Source: Clostridium transplantifaecale (lineage in GTDB: Bacteria > Bacillota > Clostridia > Lachnospirales > Lachnospiraceae). Taken from it: 64,000 nt of DNA. Where the stretch lies: assembly GCF_900626075.1 (NCBI RefSeq), contig NZ_UYZY01000001.1, positions 620,001-684,000 of the forward strand, written 5' to 3'. Below, piece after piece: positions 24,475 through 33,547 of this stretch (positions are counted from its first letter, which is position 1; each line of letters starts with the position of its first letter). Both the position numbers and the translations under genes were made by a program. Under the pieces are notes generated by a model. The model worked only from the letters and a program-made list of their open reading frames with translations, had not been told where the DNA came from and made no database searches.

Positions 24475-25137
24475 TTATTTGTCATATTCACTAAAAATAT
24501 CCAGGAATGTCTGCACATTCTTTTTGGCATCCCCCTTGAACACCGCCGAACCGGCCACAATAACATCTGCGCCGGCCTCGATGACCTCTCTCACATTGGA
24601 TGGCGAGATGCCGCCGTCCACCTGAATACGCGTGGAAAGCCCTTTTTCGTTGCAGAGATTCCTCAGTTCCCGGATCTTATCCAGGGTGTAAGGAATGAAC
24701 TTCTGGCCTCCGAATCCCGGATTGACCGACATGATGAGAACCATGTCCACCTGGTCGAGGATGCAGTTCAGCGTAGATACCGGCGTCGCAGGATTCAGCG
24801 CCACACCGGCCAGCAGCCCGGCCTCTTTGATCTGATTGATGGTCCGATCCAGGTGGATACATGCCTCCTGGTGCACACAGATTAAATCTGCGCCGGCCTT
24901 TTTCATCGCATCCACGTATCTTCCCGGCTCTTCCACCATCATGTGTACGTCAAATACCTTGTCCGTACAGCTTCTAAGGCTCTCGATTACCGGCATCCCG
25001 AATGAAATGCTGGGGACAAAGGCCCCATCCATAATATCCAGATGAATGTACGGCGCTCCAGCCCTGTCTACTTCCTGTACCTGTTCTCCAAGGCGCTTAA
25101 AATCGGCCCCCAGTATGGAGGGTGCTAAAATAATCAT
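24475..25137 (-). CDS. rpe: Ribulose-phosphate 3-epimerase
   Basis: A 220-residue TIM-barrel epimerase interconverting ribulose 5-phosphate and xylulose 5-phosphate. Signatures include 'LAPSILGADFKRLGEQV', 'HLDIMDGAFVPSISFG' with metal-binding His/Asp, 'DVHMMVEEP', 'MSVNPGFGGQKFI' and 'QVDGGISPSNV'. Length is standard. It begins 3 bases after the rsgA stop with GGAG inside the rsgA end, so the two are coupled. Confidence 0.97.
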   Translation of the reverse strand: MIILAPSILGADFKRLGEQVQEVDRAGAPYIHLDIMDGAFVPSISFGMPVIESLRSCTDKVFDVHMMVEEPGRYVDAMKKAGADLICVHQEACIHLDRTINQIKEAGLLAGVALNPATPVSTLNCILDQVDMVLIMSVNPGFGGQKFIPYTLDKIRELRNLCNEKGLSTRIQVDGGISPSNVREVIEAGADVIVAGSAVFKGDAKKNVQTFLDIFSEYDK

Positions 25138-25139
25138 AA

Positions 25140-26027
25140 TCAGTATCTCCTCTTATCTTTTAATTCCTGGTAAAGAAGAAGGTAATTGTCGTAACGGCTC
25201 CGGTCTATCTTCCCTTCTGCCACGGCCGTCTTCACTCCGCACACTTTTTCGCCCACATGGATGCATCCAAGGAAACGGCACTCATCCTCATAGGCGGAAA
25301 ATTCCGGAAAATAGTCTTTCAGTTCATTCGGTTCCAAGTCTTCAATATACATGGAGCTGAATCCCGGAGTGTCCATCATATAGGTTCCTTCTTCAACAAA
25401 GAAAAGCTCCGAATGTCTTGTCGTATGCTTTCCTCTTTTTATCTTTTCGCTGACAACGCCCGTCTCCATCCTGGCTTCCGGCTGCAGATAATTGGTGATG
25501 GACGATTTCCCTACGCCGGAGGGACCCGCCAGAACGGTCGTTTTACCGGCAATCAGCCGGTGAAGCTCCTCTAGCCCCGATTCTTCGTAGGTGCTGATGA
25601 AGTGGAGCGGATAGCCGGGCGGGCCGTAGATGGCCTTCAGCCTCTCAATCTCCGCCTCCCCGGACAGATCAATTTTGTTAAAACAGATGATTACCGGTAT
25701 CTCCTGGCGCTCCATCATGACAAGGAACCGATCCAGCAGGTTCAGGTTCGGCATCGGTTCCGTCACGGCAAAAACCACCACGGCCTGGTCTACATTCGAG
25801 ACGGCCGGGCGGATCAGCCTGTTTTTCCGCGGCAGGATGGCGTCGATATTCCCGGTCTTTTCCTTTTCATCGAGAACCGTGAATTCGACGTCGTCCCCCA
25901 CCAGCGGTTTTATATTTCTGTTTCTGAAAATTCCTTTTGCCTTGCATTCGTATATTTCACTGTGTCCGTCGTGGACGTAGTAAAAACCGGCAATGCCTTT
26001 GATAATCTTACCTTCCATTCGTCTCAT
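25140..26027 (-). CDS. rsgA: Ribosome small subunit-dependent GTPase A
   Basis: A 295-residue circularly permuted GTPase that checks late 30S assembly. Order of domains: N-terminal OB fold (1-70), then G4 'FNKID' (116-120), G1 'GPSGVGKSS' (168-176), G3 'DTPG', and a C-terminal zinc motif 'CRFLGCIHVGEKVCGVK'. It starts at 26027, or at 26018 where spacing to AAGGG is better. It follows the PASTA kinase gene by 6 bp; in Bacillus the equivalent GTPase is phosphorylated by PrkC, which fits the shared operon. Confidence 0.96.
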   Translation of the reverse strand: MRRMEGKIIKGIAGFYYVHDGHSEIYECKAKGIFRNRNIKPLVGDDVEFTVLDEKEKTGNIDAILPRKNRLIRPAVSNVDQAVVVFAVTEPMPNLNLLDRFLVMMERQEIPVIICFNKIDLSGEAEIERLKAIYGPPGYPLHFISTYEESGLEELHRLIAGKTTVLAGPSGVGKSSITNYLQPEARMETGVVSEKIKRGKHTTRHSELFFVEEGTYMMDTPGFSSMYIEDLEPNELKDYFPEFSAYEDECRFLGCIHVGEKVCGVKTAVAEGKIDRSRYDNYLLLYQELKDKRRY

Positions 26028-26033
26028 TTACCC

Positions 26034-28163
26034 TTATTCATCCACTTCCAGAAATTCCAGAGGATAGGACTTCAGTACTTTGTCGTTGCTCAGGTCCTGG
26101 ATCTGAAGTTCTCCGGTTAGAACACCCGGCTCTCCCGTAATCCTGTAATGGACGGGAATCGTGATATTGCCGCCCATTGTCCGCGGAGGCATAAGTTCTT
26201 TTTCTACTTTTCTTCCATCCACATCCTGTATCGCTATAATCCGGACTTGAATCTGCATATCGCCTGAACTGGGGCCGAACAGATCCTTCAGCGGAAAATC
26301 GTCGTTAATTACGGCTATATACTGTTTTCCCTTGCCCGTGCTGACCGTGTAACCAACGGCCGTTCCCTGCGGAGTATCGGTCGGGGCCAGGATATCCTGG
26401 CTGATAATCATGCCTTTGGCCACATCCTCACTCTTTTCCTCCTTGCGTTCTCCAAGTGTCAGGCCGATTGCCTCAAGGGCCGTTTTGGCATCCTCTTCCG
26501 ACATCCCCGTGATTTCAATCATAGGAACAAGAGGGATAGCCGGGCCGGAACTTACAAAGAGCTTCACCGTCGAACCGGGCTCCGCTTTTTCCGGATCGAA
26601 ACGCAGCACCTTGCCCTTTTCGATTGTTTCACTCGATTCATCCTGTAGTTCCACAAGAAGTTTCTGGGCTTCCAGCGCCTGTTCGGCCTCTTCCGCTGTC
26701 ATCTCAGTCAATCCCATCTTCGTCAGGTCCACCCTGCCGCTTCCGAGTCCGACCGTAACAACGATCTCAGACTGTTTTGAGACAATGGTTCCCGCCAGGA
26801 CGCTCTGGCTGATAACGAGTCCCTCTTTCTCATCTTCCGAGTCGTCGTATTCGTATCTTATTTTCAGGAATGCGTCCTTTAATGTTGTCTCCGCCTGTTC
26901 CGCGCTCAGTCCGAGAAGCTGCGGAACCTTACATTCGGTGCTGTTGAGCGTTTCTTCCGTCTGAACCGAAGATTCCGTGCTCTTATCCGGAGTCTTCCCG
27001 GAACCCAGGTTAAAAATTCCTCCCAGTCTTGCAAAGATAACGAGAACCACGGCTACGATAATAACTGCGGCTATAATTCCAATCGTGGTCATTATTTTTT
27101 CGATCTGAGGGTTTACATCGTCCGAAGGATCTTTTTTCTTTTTCCTGGCCGGAGGGGCTGCCGGAGTTCTGGGTTCTCTTCTTATAACAGGAACATCGAT
27201 TCCGTCATCCCATCCTTCTCCGTGGTTTGTCGAAGTATTGCGGCGCTGTGTATCGCGCACAAATTCCACTTCACCCTGATCACGGATTACCGTAGGAGAT
27301 GATTCGTCCAGCTGCGGTTCCGGTTTCAGGTATTCATCCTCCGGATCCACCAGCGCATGGCGCAGATCGGCAATCAGTTCATACGCATCCTGATAGCGCC
27401 GCTCCGGTTTCTTCGCCGTACATTTTAGAATAATGCGCTCCAGGCTTGGAGTGACATCCCGGTTTAAACGGCTTGGGGGCGGCACCGGCTCCTCTAAATG
27501 GGCCAGCGCAATTGTCACCGTATTATCTCCGTCAAATGGCACCTGTCCCGTCACCATCTCGTACATCGTGATTCCCAGCGAATAGAGATCGCTTCTGGCG
27601 TCACTGTAGCCGCCCTTAGCCTGCTCCGGCGAAATATAGTGCACGGAGCCCACGGCATTGGAACCGATAGTCTGGGAAGACACGGCCCTTGCAATTCCGA
27701 AATCGGCAACCTTGACCTTGCCGTCGCGCGAAATAATCATATTCTGCGGTTTGATGTCACGATGGACGATATGCTGGTCATGGGCGGCCGCAATACCCTG
27801 GGCCACCTGGATCGCGATGCCGATCGTCTCCTTGACCCCCAGATGGTTCTTTTTAAGGATATAACTCTTGAGCGTAATGCCTTCTATCAGCTCCATCACA
27901 ATATAATGGAGATCGCCCTCATCCACAACGTCATAGACGCTTACAATGTTGGGGTGGGAAAGACCGGCGGCCGCCTGGGCCTCCATCTTGAACTTGCTGA
28001 CAAAATTAGAATCCTGGCTGAATTCCTCCTTCAGTAGCTTTATTGCAACAAGGCGGTTCAGTTTATGGCACTTGGCCTGATAAACTTCCGACATACCGCC
28101 CACGCCAATCATGGCGAGTATCTCATATCTGTCCTGTAAATAACTTCCCGGCTGCAGCATCAT
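26034..28163 (-). CDS. prkC: PASTA-domain serine/threonine protein kinase (PrkC/Stk1)
   Basis: A 709-residue membrane Ser/Thr kinase sensing muropeptides or lipid II. The kinase domain covers residues ~13-275, with glycine loop 'GVGGMSEVYQA', Lys42 in 'VAIKLL', catalytic 'HRDIKPQN' and 'DFGIA'. A basic juxtamembrane 'PARKKKKDPSDD' precedes one transmembrane helix (~355-380). Three PASTA repeats follow (~410-620), beginning with 'CKVPQLLGLSAEQAE'. The last ~85 residues form an additional beta-rich tail. It overlaps the phosphatase gene by ATGA. The kinase-phosphatase pair is standard in Firmicutes. Confidence 0.97.
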   Translation of the reverse strand: MMLQPGSYLQDRYEILAMIGVGGMSEVYQAKCHKLNRLVAIKLLKEEFSQDSNFVSKFKMEAQAAAGLSHPNIVSVYDVVDEGDLHYIVMELIEGITLKSYILKKNHLGVKETIGIAIQVAQGIAAAHDQHIVHRDIKPQNMIISRDGKVKVADFGIARAVSSQTIGSNAVGSVHYISPEQAKGGYSDARSDLYSLGITMYEMVTGQVPFDGDNTVTIALAHLEEPVPPPSRLNRDVTPSLERIILKCTAKKPERRYQDAYELIADLRHALVDPEDEYLKPEPQLDESSPTVIRDQGEVEFVRDTQRRNTSTNHGEGWDDGIDVPVIRREPRTPAAPPARKKKKDPSDDVNPQIEKIMTTIGIIAAVIIVAVVLVIFARLGGIFNLGSGKTPDKSTESSVQTEETLNSTECKVPQLLGLSAEQAETTLKDAFLKIRYEYDDSEDEKEGLVISQSVLAGTIVSKQSEIVVTVGLGSGRVDLTKMGLTEMTAEEAEQALEAQKLLVELQDESSETIEKGKVLRFDPEKAEPGSTVKLFVSSGPAIPLVPMIEITGMSEEDAKTALEAIGLTLGERKEEKSEDVAKGMIISQDILAPTDTPQGTAVGYTVSTGKGKQYIAVINDDFPLKDLFGPSSGDMQIQVRIIAIQDVDGRKVEKELMPPRTMGGNITIPVHYRITGEPGVLTGELQIQDLSNDKVLKSYPLEFLEVDE

Positions 28164-28906
28164 AATGGATTCACCTCGCTTATCTGGGGATCTGCAAGGA
28201 TGACGGCTATGTTATCCCTGCCCCCGTTCTGATTCGCCAGCGCAACGAGAGCCCTGGCTTTCATCTGAAGTGAACCCGGCAAAAGCACCAGACGGAATAT
28301 GGCCGAGTTGTCAACCATGTTTGTCAGTCCGTCTGAACACAGCAGAATATAATCGCCCGGCTTTAAAGGAACTTCGAAAAAGTCCACATCGACTTTCCTG
28401 CCGATACCCACGGCCCTGGTGATAATATTCTTTTTTTCCTTATATTCGCTGCTGCCTCTGTCCATCTGTCCCATGGAGACCATCTCCTCCACAAAGGAAT
28501 GATCCCTGGTAATCTGGCTGATACCCTCCCGCTCGATGAGATAAAGCCTGCTGTCACCGACATTAGCTACGTAGAGGGTGGAATCTTCGATTGTCGCTGC
28601 GACAATCGTAGTCCCCATTCCGGCCAGTTCCGTATTTGTGAGAGACTGTTCATACAGTTCCCGGTTTATTTTTGCGATTCCGTTGTTAATGGCGGATACC
28701 GCGCTCCCATCGTCACATTCTTTTATGTAAGATACAAGGTGTTCCACCAGATAGCGGGATGCGTAATCCCCCGCTTTATGGCCTCCCATACCGTCTGCTA
28801 CGATAAACAGGTTTGAAAGAGGCCCCACAGATTCTGTGCTGGCAAACTGATAATCCTGGTTGATCTGCCGGACACGGCCGACATCTGTCAAGGCGTATGC
28901 TTTCAT
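28160..28906 (-). CDS. prpC: PP2C-family protein phosphatase (PrpC/Stp)
   Basis: A 248-residue soluble PP2C Ser/Thr phosphatase opposing the PASTA kinase. Metal-binding motifs are 'VRQINQDYQF', 'VADGMGGHKAGDYAS', 'VGDSRLYLI', 'LCSDGLTNMV' and 'GGRDNIAVIL'. It overlaps rlmN by 4 bp at its start and the kinase gene by 4 bp at its end, so all three are coupled. Confidence 0.96.
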   Translation of the reverse strand: MKAYALTDVGRVRQINQDYQFASTESVGPLSNLFIVADGMGGHKAGDYASRYLVEHLVSYIKECDDGSAVSAINNGIAKINRELYEQSLTNTELAGMGTTIVAATIEDSTLYVANVGDSRLYLIEREGISQITRDHSFVEEMVSMGQMDRGSSEYKEKKNIITRAVGIGRKVDVDFFEVPLKPGDYILLCSDGLTNMVDNSAIFRLVLLPGSLQMKARALVALANQNGGRDNIAVILADPQISEVNPL

Positions 28907-29955
28907 TCTCCCTCTTTCCTTTCGTCGTCTATAAAACTTTTTCTAAGCTGTCCGCAGGCGCCGTCAATGTCCTTTCCCATCTCTCTTCTGACCGTAACAT
29001 TGATGCCGCTTTTTTCCAGCAGGTTCTTAAATGCTTCGATGGCCTGACGGCCGGAACGGACGTAATCTCTCTCTTTTATCGGATTAACCGGTATCAGGTT
29101 GACATGGCCGTGCTGATCTTTAATCAGACGCACCAGGGCCCTGGCTTCATCCAGATTGTCATTTACTCCCTGAACCAGACTGTATTCAAAAGTAAGCCTG
29201 CGCCCCGTCTTCTCAAAATAGTAGCGGCAGGCATCCATCACCTCATCCAGGCTGTATCGCCTGGCAATCGGCATCAGTTCCCTCCTCACCTCATCATTCG
29301 GGGCGTGCAGGGAAAGGGCCAGCGTGATCTGCAGTTTTTCCTCCGCCAGTTTCCGGATGCCCGGCACGATGCCGCAGGTGGAAACGGTAATATTTCTCTG
29401 GCTGATACTCAGTCCGCCTTCTCCGGAGAGCAGGCGGATAAAACGGATCAGATTATCGTAATTATCCATCGGTTCGCCAGAACCCATCACGACGACATTG
29501 GAGACACGCTCCCCCGTATCCCGTTGGATGCGGTAGATCTGTTCAAGCATCTCGGAGGGAGTTAAATTCCGTTCCAGTCCGTCCAGGGTGGAGGCGCAGA
29601 AACGGCAGCCCATCCGGCAGCCGACCTGGGAAGAGATGCAGACAGAGTTTCCGTGTTTGTATCTCATCAGGACACTCTCAATCACATTGCCGTCATTCAG
29701 CTCGAACAGGTATTTTCTCGTATCGTCTATTTTGGAAATCTTCACGCATACCGTCCTCAGGGTGGTATAGGTGCAGTTTTCCTTCAATTTTTCACGCAGC
29801 TCCTTTGAAAGGTTTGTCATCTCATCAAAAGAAGCCGCCAGTTTTTCATGCATCCACTGGTAGAGCTGGCCTGCGCGGAATGGTTTTTCTCCCATCTCAT
29901 GCAGTAGATCCTTAAGCTCCGGAAGCGTCAGCGACTTAATATCTGTTTTTTCCAT
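28903..29955 (-). CDS. rlmN: 23S rRNA (adenine2503-C2)-methyltransferase
   Basis: A 350-residue radical-SAM enzyme methylating C2 of A2503 in 23S rRNA, and A37 of some tRNAs. The cluster motif is C113-xxx-C117-xx-C120 (GCRMGCRFCAS). The N-terminal RNA-binding domain begins 'LTLPELKDLLHEMGEKPFRA'. The catalytic cysteine is in the C-terminal 'GKDIDGACGQLR', and 'VVVMGSGEPMDNYDN' is also typical. It is 4 bp after rsmB. Confidence 0.96.
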   Translation of the reverse strand: MEKTDIKSLTLPELKDLLHEMGEKPFRAGQLYQWMHEKLAASFDEMTNLSKELREKLKENCTYTTLRTVCVKISKIDDTRKYLFELNDGNVIESVLMRYKHGNSVCISSQVGCRMGCRFCASTLDGLERNLTPSEMLEQIYRIQRDTGERVSNVVVMGSGEPMDNYDNLIRFIRLLSGEGGLSISQRNITVSTCGIVPGIRKLAEEKLQITLALSLHAPNDEVRRELMPIARRYSLDEVMDACRYYFEKTGRRLTFEYSLVQGVNDNLDEARALVRLIKDQHGHVNLIPVNPIKERDYVRSGRQAIEAFKNLLEKSGINVTVRREMGKDIDGACGQLRKSFIDDERKEGE

Positions 29956-29959
29956 AATA

Positions 29960-31294
29960 CTACTGTTTTCTCCTCATGACTGCGATAAAGAAACCGTCAC
30001 AGGGGTGCACTCCGGGCAGAAACTGGATATACCCGGACTCCATGGTCGGTTCCGCAAGTTCTTCTCCCAAACGTCCTTTTATGTTCACCGGTTCAAAGGG
30101 AAAATGTTCCATAAACCAGCGCATGTTCTCTTCATTCTCTTCCCTGTTGACCGTACATGTGCTGTAGACCAGCGTACCGCCCGGTTTTACATACCGGTGC
30201 ACAACGGAAAGAATCTCCCTCTGAAGGCGGGCCAGCTCATGCAGCTTCCCGGGAGTCATATTGTATTTGATGTCGGGTTTCCTGCCTATAATTCCAAGGC
30301 CGGAACATGGAAGATCGGCTATTACGACATCGGCGGCCTCCTCGGATGCTTTGTCAAATGTGAGTGCGTCAAAGACGGCGGCCCTTACATTGCCAAGGCC
30401 GCTTCTTGCGATATTTTCCTCTATCATAGCTGCTTTCGCATCGCTGATATCCCGGATTTCCACCATGCCGGTGCCGTTCAGGATATCGGCGGCGTGAAGG
30501 CCTTTCCCGCCCGGCGCGCCGCACACATCGATCACGTAATCGCCTTCCTTAATCCCGGCGGCATCCCCCGCCAGGGAAGAACTCAAATCCTGGATCTGAA
30601 GCAGCCCCTGCCTGAACGCATCCAGGCTCTCCAGATAGTCCACTCCGCTAAGACGGATAACATCGGAAGCATACCGGCTGTCCTCCACCGTAACTCCCTG
30701 TGCCTTCAGCGAGTCGATAATCTGCTGTTTACCGGCCTTATTAAGACAGCATCTGGCCGTCAGGGGACGTTCCGTAAGAAGGCTTTCAAGCATCACCTTC
30801 AATGTTTCCTCACCGTACGACTTTTTCCACATGGCAAGCAGCCATTCCGGAACGGAATACCGGACGGAGTCATTCGGGAATTTAAGATCCGATTTTCCTC
30901 TGGATATGCTTCGGAGCACTCCGTTTACAAAGCCTTTTAAGCCTGAAAAGCCGCGCTTCTCAGCCAGCTTTACCGCCTCATTGCAGGCGGCCGAATCCGG
31001 GACACGGTCCATATGGCAGATCTGGTATACAGACATCCTGAGGATCGTGCGGATCACCGGTTTCATTTTATTTACTTTTACTTTAGAATATGAATTTATA
31101 ATATAATCAATCTGAATCAGGTACTCCACCGTACCGTCCACAACCCTCTTAATGAAGGAACGGTCCTGCTTCTCCAGATACTGGTACTTCGTGAGCGCCT
31201 GTGAAAGAATCACATGGCTGTATTTCCCCTTTTCCAGCACTTCGAGCAGTATATCCAGGATAATCTCCCTGAGAGCCGGTTCTTTAACGGTCAT
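29960..31294 (-). CDS. rsmB: 16S rRNA (cytosine967-C5)-methyltransferase
   Basis: A 444-residue RsmB. An N-terminal NusB-like RNA-binding domain (about 1-140) is followed by the methyltransferase domain with SAM motif 'YVIDVCGAPGGKGLHAA', 'DLPCSGLGIIGRKPD' and catalytic cysteine in 'LVYSTCTVNREENEE'. The ATG at 31294 is preferred: GGAGG lies 8 bases upstream, inside the end of yugP. A TTG five codons earlier is the alternative. It overlaps yugP by 11 bp. Confidence 0.95.
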   Translation of the reverse strand: MTVKEPALREIILDILLEVLEKGKYSHVILSQALTKYQYLEKQDRSFIKRVVDGTVEYLIQIDYIINSYSKVKVNKMKPVIRTILRMSVYQICHMDRVPDSAACNEAVKLAEKRGFSGLKGFVNGVLRSISRGKSDLKFPNDSVRYSVPEWLLAMWKKSYGEETLKVMLESLLTERPLTARCCLNKAGKQQIIDSLKAQGVTVEDSRYASDVIRLSGVDYLESLDAFRQGLLQIQDLSSSLAGDAAGIKEGDYVIDVCGAPGGKGLHAADILNGTGMVEIRDISDAKAAMIEENIARSGLGNVRAAVFDALTFDKASEEAADVVIADLPCSGLGIIGRKPDIKYNMTPGKLHELARLQREILSVVHRYVKPGGTLVYSTCTVNREENEENMRWFMEHFPFEPVNIKGRLGEELAEPTMESGYIQFLPGVHPCDGFFIAVMRRKQ

Positions 31295-32003
31295 CTCTTC
31301 TTCCTCCAAACAGGATTAACAGACGCAGAAGCTGTAAAATAGAGCCTGCGGCTGCCGCTACATAGGTGAGCGCGGCTGCGCCCAGTACATTTTTCGTATA
31401 TCCGACCTCTTCTCCGGAAAGGATTCCCGTCTCATCGAGAAGCTTTACGGCGCGCGAGGACGCGTTGAATTCCACGGGAAGCGTTACAAGCTGGAATAAA
31501 ACACAGAGCGTAAACAGCAGAATGCCGATCTGCACCAGCGGGGAACCTGCGCCTCCAATGAAAATACCCAGGATAATCATCGGCCAGGAAAGCTGGGTGC
31601 CGATATTCACAACCGGAACAATGGCTCCTCTGACTTTTAAGGGTACATATTCCGTATTGTCCTGAATTGCATGGCCGCACTCATGGGCCGCCACGCCGAT
31701 TGCCGCAACCGATGCCGAATCATAGACCGATTCCGACAGGTTTACCGTCTTGCTCCTCGGATCATAGTGGTCCGTCAGATTGCCGGCCACTCTGCGCACC
31801 TGCACGTCGTATATTCCCTGGGAATTTAAAAGACGTTTGGCCGTCTCGGCGCCGGTCATCCCGGTCATGCTTCTGACCCTGGAATATTTCGCATAGGTGC
31901 TCTGGACTTTGGATGAAGCTATCATCGAAAGCACAACACCTATTAAAACAAGTATCATTGTCGGATCAAACAGGTTATAATATCCGTATCCATAGCCGTA
32001 CAT
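31284..32003 (-). CDS. yugP: YugP-family zinc metallopeptidase
   Basis: A 239-residue membrane protein of the neutral zinc metallopeptidase family (PF04298). HECGH at residues 107-111 is the zinc motif. A tyrosine/glycine-rich N-terminus leads into one transmembrane helix (~15-30), and two to three hydrophobic segments follow the active site. Substrates are unknown in most species. It sits inside a translation operon, between fmt and rsmB, as it often does in clostridia. AAAGGAG precedes the ATG. Confidence 0.9.
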   Translation of the reverse strand: MYGYGYGYYNLFDPTMILVLIGVVLSMIASSKVQSTYAKYSRVRSMTGMTGAETAKRLLNSQGIYDVQVRRVAGNLTDHYDPRSKTVNLSESVYDSASVAAIGVAAHECGHAIQDNTEYVPLKVRGAIVPVVNIGTQLSWPMIILGIFIGGAGSPLVQIGILLFTLCVLFQLVTLPVEFNASSRAVKLLDETGILSGEEVGYTKNVLGAAALTYVAAAAGSILQLLRLLILFGGRRDDR

Positions 32004-32068
32004 AAAAAACTCCTTTCATCACTCGATTCATATCAGGCGTTTTTCATACTTATCCCGGAAGACAATCA

Positions 32069-33019
32069 TTATTCTCCCAGAACCGTCCCCTCTTCCACCG
32101 GATACCCACGCAGAAATGCGCCCGTATCCATCCTCTTTTTGCCTTCCAGCTGAAGTTCATTAATCTTCAGGCAGCCTTTTCCCGTTTTTACAAGAAAACT
32201 GTCCTTCAAAACGCCGACAATCTGTCCGTTTACGGCTTCCGGCGTTACTTTTGCCTCATCACAGGAAACTACCTCTGCATCCCAGAGCTTTAACGTCTTT
32301 CCCTCATAGGAGGTGTAGGCGCTCGGCCAGGGATTCAGGCCCCGGATCAGGCGCTCGATGGCCTCTGCTTCCATATCCCAGTTTATTTTACCAAGCGCCT
32401 TGTCAAGCATTCCCGCATAGCAGGCGCCCTCTTCCGGCTGTCTGGTCCTTAAAAGCGTCCCGTTCTCCGCCTTTTCGAGGGTGGAGAGAATTAATTCCCC
32501 GCCCGCGGTGCTGAGCCGGTCAAACAGGCTTCCTCCGGTTTCCTTCTCATCCAGAGCCACAACGGTTGTCTCGAGCATATCGCCGGTATCCAGGCCCACA
32601 TCCATCATCATCGTGGTGACGCCCGATTCACGGTCGCCGTTGATCACGGCCCACTGAATCGGCGCAGAGCCCCGGTACTTCGGAAGCAGAGACGCGTGTA
32701 CGTTGATACAGCCGTATCTCGGGAGATTCAGAATTCTCTCGGGAAGAATCTGGCCGAAAGCGGTCACCACAATCGCATCGGGAGCAATCTCCTCAAGGAT
32801 GTGGAAAAATTCTTCGTCCTTCTTTATCCTGGACGGCTGGTAGACAGGTATCCCATATTCCAGCGCTTTCTCCTTCACAGGAGTCATGAGCACCGCTTTC
32901 CCCCTGCCTTTCGGCTTGTCGGGCTGGGTCACAACGGCTTCCACCCGGTGTCCTCCCCTGATCAGCGCCTCCAGTGTCGGGACGGCAAAATCAGGCGTAC
33001 CCATAAATACAATTCTCAT
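32069..33019 (-). CDS. fmt: Methionyl-tRNA formyltransferase
   Basis: A 316-residue formyltransferase that formylates initiator Met-tRNA using 10-formyltetrahydrofolate. It begins MRIVFMGTPDFAVPTLEAL. The catalytic Asn-His-Asp region is in 'INVHASLLPKYRGSAPIQWA' and 'TMMMDVGLDTGDML'. The C-terminal OB-like tRNA-binding domain begins near residue 205. The start at 33019 lies two bases after the def stop (TAAGAATG) with GAGGAAGAGGA upstream; the open frame to 33106 overlaps def and is not conserved. Confidence 0.96.
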   Translation of the reverse strand: MRIVFMGTPDFAVPTLEALIRGGHRVEAVVTQPDKPKGRGKAVLMTPVKEKALEYGIPVYQPSRIKKDEEFFHILEEIAPDAIVVTAFGQILPERILNLPRYGCINVHASLLPKYRGSAPIQWAVINGDRESGVTTMMMDVGLDTGDMLETTVVALDEKETGGSLFDRLSTAGGELILSTLEKAENGTLLRTRQPEEGACYAGMLDKALGKINWDMEAEAIERLIRGLNPWPSAYTSYEGKTLKLWDAEVVSCDEAKVTPEAVNGQIVGVLKDSFLVKTGKGCLKINELQLEGKKRMDTGAFLRGYPVEEGTVLGE

Positions 33020-33021
33020 TC

Positions 33022-33501
33022 TTAATCCTCTTCCTCTTCCATCATCACATCTTCCAGCTTGCCTTCCACAAGGCTTACATAGAGCTGTCCCTTCAGATGG
33101 TCGCATTCATGGCAGATCGCCCTTGCAAGAAGGCCTTCACCCTCCAGCTCAAACTCTTCCATCTTTGCGTTTAAGGCTTTTACCTTCACTTTTTCCGGTC
33201 TTGTGACGATACCCGTCTTGCCCGGTACGCTCAAACAGCCTTCTGAACCGGTCTGGCTGCCTTCCGTCTCCGTAATCTCCGGGTTGATCAGCACATACTG
33301 ATTGCCGTCGTCCACATCGATTACGACGATCTGCTTTCTGATTCCCACCTGAGGAGCCGCAAGGCCGACTCCGTTCGCCTCGTACATCGTCTCAAACATA
33401 TCTTCTATTAACTCAGCGGTATGCTCCGTCATCTCCTTAACAGGTTTACACTCTTTTTCCAGGACTTCGTCCCCCATGGTTCTGATTGATCTGATTGCCA
33501 T
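33022..33501 (-). CDS. def: Peptide deformylase
   Basis: A 159-residue deformylase removing the formyl group from nascent proteins. All three motifs are present: 'GVGLAAPQVG' (44-53), 'EGCLSVPG' with Cys89, and HECDH (131-135), which supply the metal ligands and catalytic glutamate. It pairs with fmt, encoded immediately downstream. A short acidic C-terminal tail (MMEEEED) is unremarkable. Confidence 0.97.
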   Translation of the reverse strand: MAIRSIRTMGDEVLEKECKPVKEMTEHTAELIEDMFETMYEANGVGLAAPQVGIRKQIVVIDVDDGNQYVLINPEITETEGSQTGSEGCLSVPGKTGIVTRPEKVKVKALNAKMEEFELEGEGLLARAICHECDHLKGQLYVSLVEGKLEDVMMEEEED

Positions 33502-33547
33502 TTCTCATTCCCTCTCTGTAAATAAACTTCTTTTTCTTAAAATCAGG